Of a DNA stretch of 64,000 bases, positions 8,223 through 18,098 are shown piece after piece. The DNA is taken from contig JAMLIR010000015.1 in NCBI GenBank assembly GCA_023954045.1, positions 1 to 64,000 on the forward strand. The letters run 5' to 3'. The DNA is from Burkholderiaceae bacterium. GTDB lineage: Bacteria; Pseudomonadota; Gammaproteobacteria; Burkholderiales; Burkholderiaceae_E. Every line of letters starts with the position of its first letter. Positions within the stretch are counted from its first letter, which is position 1. A model generated the notes under the pieces. It was given only the letters and a program-made list of their open reading frames with translations, searched no databases and had not been told where the DNA came from. A program made the translations under genes and the position numbers.

Positions 8223-9248
8223 ATGAAACCTCCGATGGGTGCATCAGTCGACACTGCCGACCCGGCTGCGGCGGGTGCGGTCGCCCGGCTGACGGCGGGC
8301 GCCGGCGCACGCGCGCAGCAGGCGCTCGCGCTGCGCGTTCGCCGGTTCGCCGCGCAGGACCGAATCTTCCAGGGCGTGACCCTGTCGTTCGCCGCGCTCG
8401 TTCTGGCGGGGCTGCTGGGCATCCTGGTTGCGCTGGTGATCCAGGCCTGGCCGGCGTTGCGCGAGTTCGGGGCAGGGTTCTTCTACGGCACGAGGTGGAG
8501 CCCGACCGACGACGTCTACGGGGCCGTGATCGCGGTCTACGGCACACTGACCACCTCCGCGATCGCGCTGCTGATCGGCGTGCCGATCAGTTTCGGCATC
8601 GCGGTGTTCCTGACCGAGATGTGCCCGGCCTGGCTCAAGCGGCCGCTCGGCACCGCGATCGAACTGCTCGCAGGCATCCCGTCGATCATCTACGGCTTCT
8701 GGGGCCTGTTCGTGCTGGCGCCGCTGCTGCAGGACCACGTGCAGCCGTGGCTCGTCGGGACGGGCCTGCCGTGGTTCGCCGGACCGCCGCTGGGCATCGG
8801 CATCTTCACCGCGGGCGTCGTGCTGGCGCTGATGGTGATCCCTTTCATCGCCTCGGTGATGCGCGACGTGTTCGAGACCGTGCCGGCGGTCCTGAAGGAG
8901 TCGGCCTACGGGCTCGGTTGCACGACCTGGGAGGTGGTGCGCCACGTCGTGCTGCCCTATACGCGCGTCGGCGTGATCGGCGGGGTCATGCTCGGCCTGG
9001 GCCGCGCGCTCGGCGAGACGATGGCGGTGACCTTCGTGATCGGCAACGCCAACCGGCTGGCCGGGAGCCTGTTCGCCCCGGGAAATTCCATCGCCTCGAC
9101 GCTGGCCAACGAGTTCGCCGAGGCAGATCCGGTCCTGCACATTCCCGCGCTGTTCGCCCTCGGCCTGCTGCTGTTCGTGATCACCTTCGTCGTGCTGGCG
9201 ATCGCCAAGTGGCTCACGCAGCGCAGCGTGGCGCGCACCGGTGCCTGA
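8223..9248 (+). CDS. pstC: Phosphate ABC transporter permease PstC
   Basis: A 341-residue inner-membrane permease with about six membrane segments after a roughly 50-residue cytoplasmic lead, and the ABC-permease EAA region around LKESAYGLGCTTWEVVRHVVLP. Together with PstA it forms the phosphate channel driven by PstB. The 3' end lies just before pstA. No strong ribosome-binding site is visible before the ATG at 8223; a second in-frame ATG five codons on is an alternative start. Confidence 0.95.
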   Translation: MKPPMGASVDTADPAAAGAVARLTAGAGARAQQALALRVRRFAAQDRIFQGVTLSFAALVLAGLLGILVALVIQAWPALREFGAGFFYGTRWSPTDDVYGAVIAVYGTLTTSAIALLIGVPISFGIAVFLTEMCPAWLKRPLGTAIELLAGIPSIIYGFWGLFVLAPLLQDHVQPWLVGTGLPWFAGPPLGIGIFTAGVVLALMVIPFIASVMRDVFETVPAVLKESAYGLGCTTWEVVRHVVLPYTRVGVIGGVMLGLGRALGETMAVTFVIGNANRLAGSLFAPGNSIASTLANEFAEADPVLHIPALFALGLLLFVITFVVLAIAKWLTQRSVARTGA

Positions 9249-9255
9249 GGTCGGC

Positions 9256-10104
9256 ATGTTGATCACCCTGCATCGGCGCCGCAAGCTCTCCAACCTGATC
9301 GGCCTCGCGCTGTCCGGCGTGTCGATGGCCCTCGGGCTCGCGGCGCTGCTGTGGATCCTTTTCACGCTGTTCTGGAACGGCCTGTCGGCGTTCAGCCTCG
9401 ACTTCTTCGTTCGCTCGACGCCGGCGCCCGGCACCGAGGACGGCGGACTCGCCAACGCGATCGTCGGCAGCCTGATGATGGTCGGCGCCGCGACCTTCGT
9501 GTCGACGCCGATCGGCATCCTGGCCGGCATCTACCTGGCCGAGTTCGGCGCGCGCTCGAAGCTGGCCGCGGCGACGCGCTTCGTCACCGACATCATGCTG
9601 TCGGCGCCGTCGATCGTGATCGGCCTGTTCGTCTACGCGATCGCGGTCGCGACGGTCAGGCACTTCTCCGGCTGGGCAGGAACGCTCGCGCTCAGCCTGA
9701 TCGCGATCCCGGTGGTCGTGCGCACGACCGAGAACATGCTCGCGCTGGTTCCGGGCAGCCTGCGCGAGGCGGCGTTCGCGCTGGGCGCGCCGCGCTGGAA
9801 GGTGAGTCTGGCAGTGACGCTTCGCGCGGTTCGCGGCGGCGTGCTCACCGGCGTGCTGCTGGCGGTCGCGCGGATCATCGGCGAAACGGCGCCGCTTCTG
9901 TTCACCGCGCTGAACAACCAGTTCTTCAGCGCCGACATGAGCCGGCCGATGGCGAACCTGCCGGTGGTGATCTACAACTTCGCGATGAGTCCGTACGAGA
10001 ACTGGCAGCAACTCGCCTGGGGCGGCGCTGCGCTGATCGCGCTGATCGTACTGGGCATCAACGTGCTCGCCAGGGTGGCGTTCCGCGACAAGCTGCGCGC
10101 CTGA
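9256..10104 (+). CDS. pstA: Phosphate ABC transporter permease PstA
   Basis: The second channel subunit, 282 residues with about six membrane segments and the EAA-loop segment [21 protein letters not shown]. It pairs with PstC to pass phosphate inward. The ATG at 9256 is preferred over an in-frame GTG at 9241 because GAGG lies five bases ahead, and it then starts seven bases after the pstC stop. Length and position fit the family. Confidence 0.94.
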   Translation: MLITLHRRRKLSNLIGLALSGVSMALGLAALLWILFTLFWNGLSAFSLDFFVRSTPAPGTEDGGLANAIVGSLMMVGAATFVSTPIGILAGIYLAEFGARSKLAAATRFVTDIMLSAPSIVIGLFVYAIAVATVRHFSGWAGTLALSLIAIPVVVRTTENMLALVPGSLREAAFALGAPRWKVSLAVTLRAVRGGVLTGVLLAVARIIGETAPLLFTALNNQFFSADMSRPMANLPVVIYNFAMSPYENWQQLAWGGAALIALIVLGINVLARVAFRDKLRA

Positions 10105-10123
10105 GCCCGGACGGAAAGACCGA

Positions 10124-10903
10124 ATGAATTCCGCTTCCCCAACCGTTCCCGCGCCGGTCATCGAGGTCAGGAACCTGTCGTTCTTCTACGGCAAGTTCCA
10201 GGGCCTGACCGGGGTCTCGCTCGACATCGCGCGCAACCGCGTCACCGCGTTCATCGGCCCATCGGGCTGTGGCAAGTCGACGCTGCTGCGCACGTTCAAC
10301 CGGATGTTCGATCTCTATCCGAACCAGCGCGCAGTCGGCGAGATCCGCTTCAACGGCCGCAACATCCTCGAACCGTCGCAGGACGTGAACCTGCTGCGTG
10401 CGAAGGTCGGCATGGTGTTCCAGAAGCCGACGCCGTTCCCGATGACGATCTTCGAGAACATCGCGTTCGGCGTGCGCCTGTACGAGAGCCTGACCGGCGA
10501 CGCGATGCAGGAGCGCGTCGAGTGGGCGCTTCGAAAGGCCGCGCTGTGGGAGGAAGTCAGGGACAAGCTCGACCAGAGCGGGCTGAGCCTGTCGGGCGGC
10601 CAGCAGCAGCGGCTGTGCATCGCGCGGATGGTCGCGGTCAGGCCCGAGGTGCTGCTCCTCGACGAGCCGACGAGCGCGCTCGATCCGATCTCGACCGCGA
10701 AGATCGAGGAGTTGGTCAACGAGCTGAAGAGCGAGTACACGATCGCCATCGTCACGCACAACATGCAGCAGGCTGCGCGGATCTCCGACTACACCGCCTA
10801 CATGTACCTGGGCGAGCTGGTCGAGTTCGGCAGCACGGACGAAATCTTCGTCAAGCCGAAGAAGAAGGCGACCGAGGACTACATCACCGGCCGGTTCGGC
10901 TGA
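10124..10903 (+). CDS. pstB: Phosphate ABC transporter ATP-binding protein PstB
   Basis: A 259-residue ABC ATPase: Walker [10 protein letters not shown] at 45-53, signature LSGGQQQR at 156-163, Walker B VLLLDEP at 176-182 and the H-loop His212. It powers phosphate import through PstCA at the inner membrane. It lies 19 bases after pstA and 21 before phoU. The sequence [21 protein letters not shown] is typical of PstB. Confidence 0.97.
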   Translation: MNSASPTVPAPVIEVRNLSFFYGKFQGLTGVSLDIARNRVTAFIGPSGCGKSTLLRTFNRMFDLYPNQRAVGEIRFNGRNILEPSQDVNLLRAKVGMVFQKPTPFPMTIFENIAFGVRLYESLTGDAMQERVEWALRKAALWEEVRDKLDQSGLSLSGGQQQRLCIARMVAVRPEVLLLDEPTSALDPISTAKIEELVNELKSEYTIAIVTHNMQQAARISDYTAYMYLGELVEFGSTDEIFVKPKKKATEDYITGRFG

Positions 10904-10924
10904 CGCATCGAGCGAGCGAGACAC

Positions 10925-11623
10925 ATGCTTCAGGAACACACCCACCGCCAGTTCGACACCGACATCGACGTGCTCCGCAGCGCGGTGACGATGATGGGCG
11001 GCCTCGTCGAGCGCCAGCTGGTGCGCGCGATCGACGCGGTGCGGCTGCGCGACCTGGACCTCGTCGCGCAGGTGCTCGCCGACGAGCAGAAGGTCAACCA
11101 GCTGCAGGTGGAGACCGACCTGCGCTGCAACCAGACGATCGCCCGGCGCCAGCCGATCGCGATCGACCTGCGCGAGATCATCGCGGTGATCCACACGATC
11201 AACGATCTCGAGCGCATCGGCGACGAGGCGAAGAAGATCGCGCTGAAGGCGCGCGTGCTGCACCTGGCCGAGTCTCCGATCGCGATGGACCGCATCGAGC
11301 AGATGTCTGCGCTGGTCCGTGGCATGCTCGATTCGGCGATCGACGCGTTCGTGCGCCACGACACGACGGTCGCCGGGGTGCTCGGCCAGCGCGACGACGA
11401 GGTCGACGCGTTGCGCGACGAGCTGATCGAGGAGCTGGTGGCGACGATGTCGTCGCACCCGGACACGGTGTCACCGTGCCTGGCGCTGATCTTCGTCGTG
11501 CAGTCGATCGAGCGCGCGGGCGATCACGCGAAGAACGTCGCCGAGTACGTGGTCAACGTGGTCGAGGGGATCGACCTGCGTCACGCGAGCCCGGCCGAAG
11601 GCGGCGGCGCGCCCGCGTCCTGA
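10925..11623 (+). CDS. phoU: Phosphate signalling regulator PhoU
   Basis: A 232-residue all-helical protein with two repeats of the PhoU metal-binding motif (DLERIGDEAKKIA and IERAGDHAKNVAEYV). PhoU passes the state of the Pst transporter to the kinase PhoR and keeps the regulon off when phosphate is plentiful. It is the last gene of the pst operon. Its final 43 bases overlap the 3' end of phoR on the other strand. Confidence 0.95.
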   Translation: MLQEHTHRQFDTDIDVLRSAVTMMGGLVERQLVRAIDAVRLRDLDLVAQVLADEQKVNQLQVETDLRCNQTIARRQPIAIDLREIIAVIHTINDLERIGDEAKKIALKARVLHLAESPIAMDRIEQMSALVRGMLDSAIDAFVRHDTTVAGVLGQRDDEVDALRDELIEELVATMSSHPDTVSPCLALIFVVQSIERAGDHAKNVAEYVVNVVEGIDLRHASPAEGGGAPAS

Positions 11624-13020
11624 GCGCCGCCCGCGCAGGCGCCGGACGCGCAAGGCGCTTCGGCCGTCCCCGAGCTGGCTGATGAAGCCGGCTCGGCGGG
11701 CGCCGATCCCGACCCGGCGGCGTGGCGCGGCGGGTCGGTGTCGCCGAGCAGCCGCGCGGTCGGAAGGCACAGCGTGAAGGTGCTCCCGCGCCCCGGCGCG
11801 CTCTCGAACTCGAGCCGGCCCTGGTGCCGGTGCATGATCCGTTTCACGATCGCGAGCCCGAGCCCGGTGCCGCCGCTTGCGCGCGAACGGCCGCGGTCGA
11901 CGCGGTAGAACCGCTCGGTGATCCGCGGGATGTGCTCGGCCGGGATTCCGATCCCCGTGTCGCGCACCGAGATGCGGCCTTCGCCGTCGCGCACCCGCCA
12001 GGAGATCGAGATCCGGCCGCCGTCGGGCGTGTAGCGGATCGCGTTGGTCAGCAGGTTTCGCACCGCGCTCTCGAGCTCGCCGGGGGCGGCCAGCACGCGA
12101 CGCGGTCCGTCGAGCTCGAGGGCGAACTGGTGACGCTCGCGCGACAGCGCGCGCGCCTCGACGAGCAGCGCCTCGAGCAGCCGGTGCAGGTCGACCGGCT
12201 CCGGGGCGAGCTCGTCGGCGCTGCTCTCGAGCGAGGACAGCATCAGCAGGTCGTCGACCAGCCGCTGCATCGTCTGGCTCTGCTTGAGGATCGAACCGAG
12301 GTATTCGCGGCGCGCGGACTCGTCGAGCTCGAGCGTGAGCAGCGTCTCGGCGAATCCGGCGATCACGGTGATCGGCGTACGGATCTCGTGCGAGACGTTG
12401 GCGACGAAGTCGCTGCGCATCGCGTCGAGCTTGGCCTGGTTGGTCACGTCGCGGGTGATCAGCAATTTCTGGTCGCCCTGGGCCCGGTGCAGTCGCAGCT
12501 CGTAGGTGCGCCCCGGCTGGCGCGGCAGCTGCAGGCGAATCGCGCTGTCCGCCTCGTTGGCCTCGAGGAACCGGGCGAACTCGGGCTGGCGGATGAAATG
12601 GTGGATCGGCCGGCGGGTGCCGAAGATCCCGTGCAGGCTCTCGGCCGCGTCGTTGGCCCACAATACGTGGTCGTAGCGGTCGAGCACGACGAGGCCGTCG
12701 GGCAGCCGGTCGACCGCCGCGTGGATGCGTTCGAGCTCCGAGCCGAGCTCGCTGCGCGTGTCGGCCTCCTGGCGGGCAAAGCGCGCGAGCCGCGTCACGA
12801 CCTGGCGCCACGGCCCGATGCCGGCCGGCAGCGAGCGGTTGCGCGGCAGCGACGACCAGTGGTACAGCCGCGCCAGGAACAGCGACTGCATGATCGCGTA
12901 GGTGACGAACACGATGCCGAACCACCAGAGGGCGAACGGCTCGGAGACGTACAGCGCGAGCCCGGCGCCGATGGCGACGACCAGTACGATTACGGCGAGG
13001 TTGCGCAGGAACAGGTTCAA
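11581..13020 (-). CDS. phoR: Phosphate regulon sensor histidine kinase PhoR
   Basis: A 479-residue kinase: two membrane segments (about 8-25 and 32-50), a PAS-like region (about 100-190), a dimerisation domain with phosphorylated His211 in SHEIRTP, and an ATPase domain with N box NLLTNAIRYTPDG at about 322-334, DTGIGIP and GGTGLGLA. It phosphorylates PhoB when phosphate is scarce. phoB lies upstream with a 29-base gap, so the two are one operon. After about residue 420 the protein has a low-complexity tail rich in Ala, Ser, Gly and Pro, and its coding end overlaps phoU by 43 bases; the tail looks like read-on rather than a domain. Confidence 0.93.
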   Translation of the reverse strand: MNLFLRNLAVIVLVVAIGAGLALYVSEPFALWWFGIVFVTYAIMQSLFLARLYHWSSLPRNRSLPAGIGPWRQVVTRLARFARQEADTRSELGSELERIHAAVDRLPDGLVVLDRYDHVLWANDAAESLHGIFGTRRPIHHFIRQPEFARFLEANEADSAIRLQLPRQPGRTYELRLHRAQGDQKLLITRDVTNQAKLDAMRSDFVANVSHEIRTPITVIAGFAETLLTLELDESARREYLGSILKQSQTMQRLVDDLLMLSSLESSADELAPEPVDLHRLLEALLVEARALSRERHQFALELDGPRRVLAAPGELESAVRNLLTNAIRYTPDGGRISISWRVRDGEGRISVRDTGIGIPAEHIPRITERFYRVDRGRSRASGGTGLGLAIVKRIMHRHQGRLEFESAPGRGSTFTLCLPTARLLGDTDPPRHAAGSGSAPAEPASSASSGTAEAPCASGACAGGAQDAGAPPPSAGLA

Positions 13021-13049
13021 GGGAACGGGCTCGAGGACGTTGCCGGATC

Positions 13050-13736
13050 TCAGCGGGGCAGGAAGCGGTACCCCTCTCCTCGCACGGTCTCGATCAGCCG
13101 GTCGTGGCCGCCCGGCGCGAGGGCCAGGCGAAGCCGGCGGATATGGACGTCGACGGTGCGTTCCTCAATATACACGCGATCCCCCCAGACATTGTCCAGC
13201 AGCTTCGCGCGCGAGAGCACGCGATCGGGGTTCTTCATGAAGAAGTGCAGCAGCCGGAACTCGGTGGGACTGAGGTCGAGCGTTCGTTCGCCGGCCCGGA
13301 CGCGGAATGCCGTGGGGTCGAGCCGCAGGCCGGCGATCTCGATCGGTTCTTCCGAGGTCTCGGGCGCGGCGCGACGCAGCACCGCGCGGATCCGCGCCAG
13401 CAGTTCGCGCGGCGAAAAGGGCTTGGTCACGTAGTCGTCGGCGCCGACGTCGAACCCCTGCAGCTTGTCGCCTTCCTGCGCGCGGGCGGTCAGCATGACG
13501 ATCGGCAGCTTCGCGGTGCGGGACTCGGCGCGCAGCCGCCTGGCGAGCTCGACCCCGGACTGCCCGGGGAGCATCCAGTCGAGCAGCACCAGGTCGGGCA
13601 GGCCGGCATCGAGTTGCACGCGCGCGGCCTCGGCGGTCTCGGCCTCGCTCACCATGAAGCCCGCGTGGCGCAGGTTCACCGCGATCAGCTCGCGGATGGC
13701 GGGCTCGTCTTCGACGATCAGGATCCTGGCGTTCAC
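13050..13736 (-). CDS. phoB: Phosphate regulon response regulator PhoB
   Basis: A 228-residue OmpR-family regulator. The receiver has the acidic pair near 10-11, phosphorylated Asp53 in LLDWMLPG and the conserved Lys105 in TKPF; the winged-helix domain ends with RTVDVHIRRLR and RGEGYRF. Phosphorylated PhoB binds Pho boxes such as the one before pstS. It is the first gene of phoB-phoR, converging on the pst operon it controls. Confidence 0.95.
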   Translation of the reverse strand: MNARILIVEDEPAIRELIAVNLRHAGFMVSEAETAEAARVQLDAGLPDLVLLDWMLPGQSGVELARRLRAESRTAKLPIVMLTARAQEGDKLQGFDVGADDYVTKPFSPRELLARIRAVLRRAAPETSEEPIEIAGLRLDPTAFRVRAGERTLDLSPTEFRLLHFFMKNPDRVLSRAKLLDNVWGDRVYIEERTVDVHIRRLRLALAPGGHDRLIETVRGEGYRFLPR

Positions 13737-13788
13737 GAAGGCAGATTATGACTTGCGCGTGACGGGCCGATGACAAGGGTCGGCTCGG

Positions 13789-14346
13789 CTAGGCGGCAGG
13801 TTCGCGCCAGCGATAGCGGCACTGCGGCGTCGAACCGGCGTTGGAACATCCGAGCGCGAGCGTCCACGCCTGCGAGTCGATCGGCAGCGCGTCGGCGAAC
13901 CCGGCGAGCTGGTCGCGGGCGTCGCGGCGCGCGCCGCGCACCAACGTCGCGTGCAGGTGCAGCGCGCGCTCGTCGAACGCAATGCCGGCGTCGCGCAGCC
14001 GCTGCTGCAATTGCGCCGCGAGCCGTGCCGGCCATGCCGGCAGGTCGTCGCCGGCCCGAGGAGCGCCGGCAGGGTGCGCCGGCCCGGCCCAGTACAGGCC
14101 GCGACCGAAGGTGCCAAGCCGCGTGAGCGGCATCGCCGGCCAGCGCGGCGAGAGGCCCGCGAGCGCGCCCGCCAGCGTCGCCTCGTCGGCGTCGGGCCGC
14201 TCGCCGACGAAGACCAGTGTCAGGTGCACGTCGGCGGCCGACATCGGCCGCCCGCCCAGGCCCGCCGCGAGCCGCGCCGCGAGCGCGCCCAAGCGGGCCG
14301 CCGCGTGCGCGTCGGGGCGCAGCGCGTAGAACCAGCGTGGCTTCAT
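13789..14346 (-). CDS. thpR: RNA 2',3'-cyclic phosphodiesterase (ThpR/LigT)
   Basis: A 185-residue 2H-family phosphoesterase with two HxTx motifs: HLTL at 41-44 and HATL in the second half. Enzymes of this family open 2',3'-cyclic phosphate ends of RNA. Its natural role in bacteria is not settled. It lies just downstream of the manC remnant on the same strand, ten bases apart, and ends 52 bases before the phoB start. Confidence 0.88.
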   Translation of the reverse strand: MKPRWFYALRPDAHAAARLGALAARLAAGLGGRPMSAADVHLTLVFVGERPDADEATLAGALAGLSPRWPAMPLTRLGTFGRGLYWAGPAHPAGAPRAGDDLPAWPARLAAQLQQRLRDAGIAFDERALHLHATLVRGARRDARDQLAGFADALPIDSQAWTLALGCSNAGSTPQCRYRWREPAA

Positions 14347-14356
14347 CGGCCCGCCT

Positions 14357-14698
14357 TCAGGCGGGTGGGGTGCGGCCGTAGACGTCGTCGAAGCGCACGA
14401 TGTCGTCTTCGCCGAGGTAGTCGCCGCACTGGACCTCGATCATCACGAGGTCGACGACGCCGGGGTTCTCGAGCCGGTGCTTCGAACCGAGCGTGGTGTT
14501 GCCGTCCGCATCGGGTTGCAGCTCTTCGGACACTGCCGTCCGTGAAAGTCCGTCGGCCAGCGGCAGCGAGCAGCGGAGCGTGCGTTGCAGCAGGCTGAGA
14601 TCGCCGCCCAGCTTCATGAACGGCTTCGGGGACGCCTCGCGCGACACCGGCCAGAGCCGCGTGCCCGCGCCGCCGGAGAGGACGACGGGGATCAGCAT
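14357..14698 (-). pseudogene. manC: Mannose-1-phosphate guanylyltransferase remnant with internal deletions
   Basis: About 113 codons read as the two ends of a protein that is normally about 470 residues. The start [19 protein letters not shown]...PKPF is the nucleotide-binding N-terminus of ManC-type enzymes, and the end HRLENPG...[16 protein letters not shown] is the tail of their cupin isomerase domain. A short middle piece (DADGNTTLG) resembles an interior part of the nucleotidyltransferase. Nearly all of both catalytic domains is missing, yet the frame stays open. It cannot make GDP-mannose. Either successive in-frame deletions left it, or a small domain protein has been built from the ends; the first is more likely. 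It diverges from galE. Confidence 0.7.
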
Positions 14699-14810
14699 GA
14701 TGGGCACCGACCGACGTTGGTCTGCATGCGCAGGATTTTACGGTTCGTGCCGGGCCTGCGTGAGACAATTTTCCGATTCACGCCGCACTGGCGGCGACGG
14801 AGGGCGGATC

Positions 14811-15842
14811 TTGGGCGACGCGGGGCGGCAGGTACTGGTGACCGGCGGGGCGGGCTACATCGGCTCGCACACGGTGGTCGAATTGCTGAAGGCGGGCTGG
14901 GAGGTCGTCGTGATCGACAACCTCAGCAACGCCAGCGCCGAGTCGCTGCGCCGCGTTCAACGGATCACCGGGCGCGAGGCGCCATTGGTGCGCGCCGACC
15001 TGCGCGACGAGGCCGCGGTCGCGGCGCTGCTGCGCTCGCGGCGCTTCGACGCGGTGATCCACTTCGCGGGGTTGAAGGCGGTCGGCGAGTCGGTGGCGCG
15101 GCCGCTCGAGTACTACGACAACAACGTCTGCGGCACGGTGACGCTGCTGCGCGCGATGGCCGCGGCCGGCGTGCACCGGATCGTGTTCAGTTCGTCGGCG
15201 ACCGTCTATGGCGACCCCGAGCGGGTGCCGATCGCCGAAGACGCGCGCACCGGGCCGACCAACCCGTATGGCCGCACGAAGCTGATGATCGAGTCGATCC
15301 TCGGCGACCTGGCGCGGGCCGACGCCGGATGGTCGATCGGCATCCTGCGCTACTTCAACCCGGTCGGGGCGCACGAGAGCGGGCTGATCGGCGAGGACCC
15401 GCGCGGCGTGCCGAACAACCTGATGCCGTTCGTGAGCCAGGTCGCGGTGGGGCGCCTGCCGCAGCTGTCGGTGTTCGGCGGCGACTGGCCGACGCCCGAC
15501 GGCACCGGCGTGCGCGACTACATCCACGTCGTCGACCTCGCGCGCGGGCACCTGGCCGCGCTCGACCGGGTGTTCGCGCAGTCGGGTTCGTTCACCGTGA
15601 ACCTGGGCACCGGGACCGGCTATTCGGTGCTCGAGCTGGTGCGCGCGTTCGAGCGGGCGAGCGGCCGCAAGGTGCCGTACCGGATCGTCGATCGCCGGCC
15701 CGGCGACATCGCCGCCTGCTACGCCGATCCGTCAGCGGCGGCGTCTCTTCTCGGCTGGCGCGCGGCGCTCGGCATCGATCGGATGTGTGCCGACGCCTGG
15801 CGCTGGCAGCAGGGCAATCCGCAGGGATACGGCGAGGCTTAG
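14811..15842 (+). CDS. galE: UDP-glucose 4-epimerase GalE
   Basis: A 343-residue short-chain dehydrogenase/reductase-family epimerase: NAD-binding [10 protein letters not shown] near the N-terminus, SSSATVYG, and the catalytic YxxxK in NPYGRTK. It interconverts UDP-glucose and UDP-galactose for surface polysaccharides. The start is TTG at 14811, chosen because GGAGGG lies six bases ahead and because it places the NAD motif at the usual distance; in-frame extension upstream would read into the divergent manC remnant. The long inverted repeat follows. Confidence 0.93.
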   Translation: MGDAGRQVLVTGGAGYIGSHTVVELLKAGWEVVVIDNLSNASAESLRRVQRITGREAPLVRADLRDEAAVAALLRSRRFDAVIHFAGLKAVGESVARPLEYYDNNVCGTVTLLRAMAAAGVHRIVFSSSATVYGDPERVPIAEDARTGPTNPYGRTKLMIESILGDLARADAGWSIGILRYFNPVGAHESGLIGEDPRGVPNNLMPFVSQVAVGRLPQLSVFGGDWPTPDGTGVRDYIHVVDLARGHLAALDRVFAQSGSFTVNLGTGTGYSVLELVRAFERASGRKVPYRIVDRRPGDIAACYADPSAAASLLGWRAALGIDRMCADAWRWQQGNPQGYGEA

Positions 15843-15889
15843 CCCACCGAGCGGCGACGCTGCTGGCGCGCGCGGAAGGTCTGCGCGGG

Positions 15890-16174
15890 CAAATCCGCGG
15901 GCGAAGGGCCGATTGGCGGGGGCGCCGTCGGCCACTGGCGCGCCGGGTGCTTGCCCCCGCTGCGCGGGGGGTGCCCTGCGATGCTCGGAACGCCGGCCTG
16001 CGCCGCGAAACTCGCTGCGCTCGCTCCGCGAGCTCCGCTCAGACAATCGCGGCGAGTCGGATGAACGATGCGCGCTTCGCGCGCAGGCCGGCGCTCCTGC
16101 GCTTCTCGGCTGCGCACAAGGCGCGCCAGTGGCTGACAGCGTCCCCGCCAATCGGCCCTTCACCCGCGCATTTG
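15890..16174. repeat. Long imperfect inverted repeat, possible MITE- or BIME-like element
   Basis: The 394-base gap between galE and panC contains two 55-base arms, 15890-15944 and 16120-16174, that are reverse complements at 50 of 55 positions without gaps. The 175 bases between them carry more self-complementary stretches, including a second copy pair around GCCGGCCTGCGC (about 15981-16092) and a hairpin region near 16010-16060. No gene fits; open frames through it are low-complexity. It resembles dispersed intergenic elements I recall from betaproteobacterial genomes, but I cannot check for other copies. Outside the arms, 15843-15889 and 16175-16236 show nothing assignable. Confidence 0.75.
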
Positions 16175-16236
16175 CCGATATCGTCGCGGTGTTCGTGAGC
16201 AAGAGCCCGACCCGCCGCCGAAGGCCGCGACGCGCC

Positions 16237-17088
<852 letters not shown>

Positions 17089-17754
17089 TCACTCCCCGAT
17101 GCTGAAGAAGCTGCGCCGCCCGCGCATTTCGCCGAGCTGGCGCACCAGCGTCGCGAAGTCCTCCTCGCGTTCGATCGGGTTCAGGTGCTCGGTGTTCACG
17201 ATCAGCAGCGGCGCGGCGTCGAAGTGGTGGAAGTAGCGGCTGTACGCGTCGGCGAGCGCGCGCATGTAGGCCTCCGAGATGCCGGCTTCCATCGGCAGGC
17301 CGCGCTCGAGCACGCGCCCGATCAGCGTGTCCGGCTGCGCCTGCAGGTAGATGACCAGGTCGGGCTGCGGTGCCTGGGGGCGCAGGCTCTCGAAGATCTG
17401 CTGGTAGAGCCTGAACTCGTCGTCGTCGAGCGTCAGTCGCGCGAACAGCGTGTCCTTGTCGAGCAGGAAGTCGCCGACGATCGCCTGCGAGAACAGGTCC
17501 TGCTGCGCCAGGTCGCGCAGCTGGTTGACGCGCTGGAACAGGAAGAAGAGCTGCGTGGGCAGCGCGTAGCGGCGGCTGTCGCGGTAGAAGCGCTCGAGGA
17601 ACGGGTTGCCGGACGGGTCTTCGAGCACCGGCTGCGCGCCGAAGCGCTCGGCGAGCTTGCGCGCGAGCGAGGTCTTGCCGGCGCCGATCGGTCCCTCGAC
17701 GACGATGTGGCGGTACTTCGCGAACGGGGTCATCGGGGCGGTCGCGGCGGTCAT
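17089..17754 (-). CDS. Deoxynucleoside kinase family protein
   Basis: A 221-residue P-loop kinase with Walker A GPIGAGKTS at 21-29 and segments NPFLERFYRD and DLVIYLQAQPDTLIGRVLERG typical of the deoxyadenosine/deoxyguanosine kinase family. It probably phosphorylates deoxynucleosides for salvage; the preferred base cannot be read from sequence. The start at 17754 overlaps the stop of the upstream membrane-protein gene as ATGA; a second ATG at 17733 is possible. In Burkholderiales this gene commonly stands between folK and panC, as here. Confidence 0.88.
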   Translation of the reverse strand: MTAATAPMTPFAKYRHIVVEGPIGAGKTSLARKLAERFGAQPVLEDPSGNPFLERFYRDSRRYALPTQLFFLFQRVNQLRDLAQQDLFSQAIVGDFLLDKDTLFARLTLDDDEFRLYQQIFESLRPQAPQPDLVIYLQAQPDTLIGRVLERGLPMEAGISEAYMRALADAYSRYFHHFDAAPLLIVNTEHLNPIEREEDFATLVRQLGEMRGRRSFFSIGE

Positions 17755-18098
17755 GAGCGGAAGATGAAATAGACGGCGCCGAGCATGCACAGCCCGGCCC
17801 ACAGGTAATCGAGCTTGATCGGCTGGTTCATGTAGAGCACCGCGAACGGCACGAACACCGACAGCGTGATCACCTCCTGGACGATCTTCAACTGTGGCAG
17901 CGTGAAGTAGCCGTAGCCGATCCGGTTTGCCGGAACCTGCAGCAGGTATTCGAACATCGCGATGCCCCAGCTCGCCAGCGCGGCGAACCACCACGGCCGG
18001 GTAGCGAGGTCCTTCAGGTGCGCGTACCAGGCCACCGTCATGAAGACGTTGGACCCGACCAGCAGCAGCACGGTCTGCACCGGGATCGGCAGGTTCAT
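17751..18098 (-). CDS. DMT/DUF486 family small membrane protein
   Basis: A 115-residue protein with four hydrophobic segments (about 5-22, 35-52, 73-90 and 96-113) and the family stretch EYLLQVPANRIGYG. It belongs to the DUF486 branch of the drug/metabolite transporter group; its substrate is unknown. It overlaps folK upstream and the kinase downstream by four bases each (both ATGA), so it is co-translated with them. Confidence 0.85.
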   Translation of the reverse strand: MNLPIPVQTVLLLVGSNVFMTVAWYAHLKDLATRPWWFAALASWGIAMFEYLLQVPANRIGYGYFTLPQLKIVQEVITLSVFVPFAVLYMNQPIKLDYLWAGLCMLGAVYFIFRS

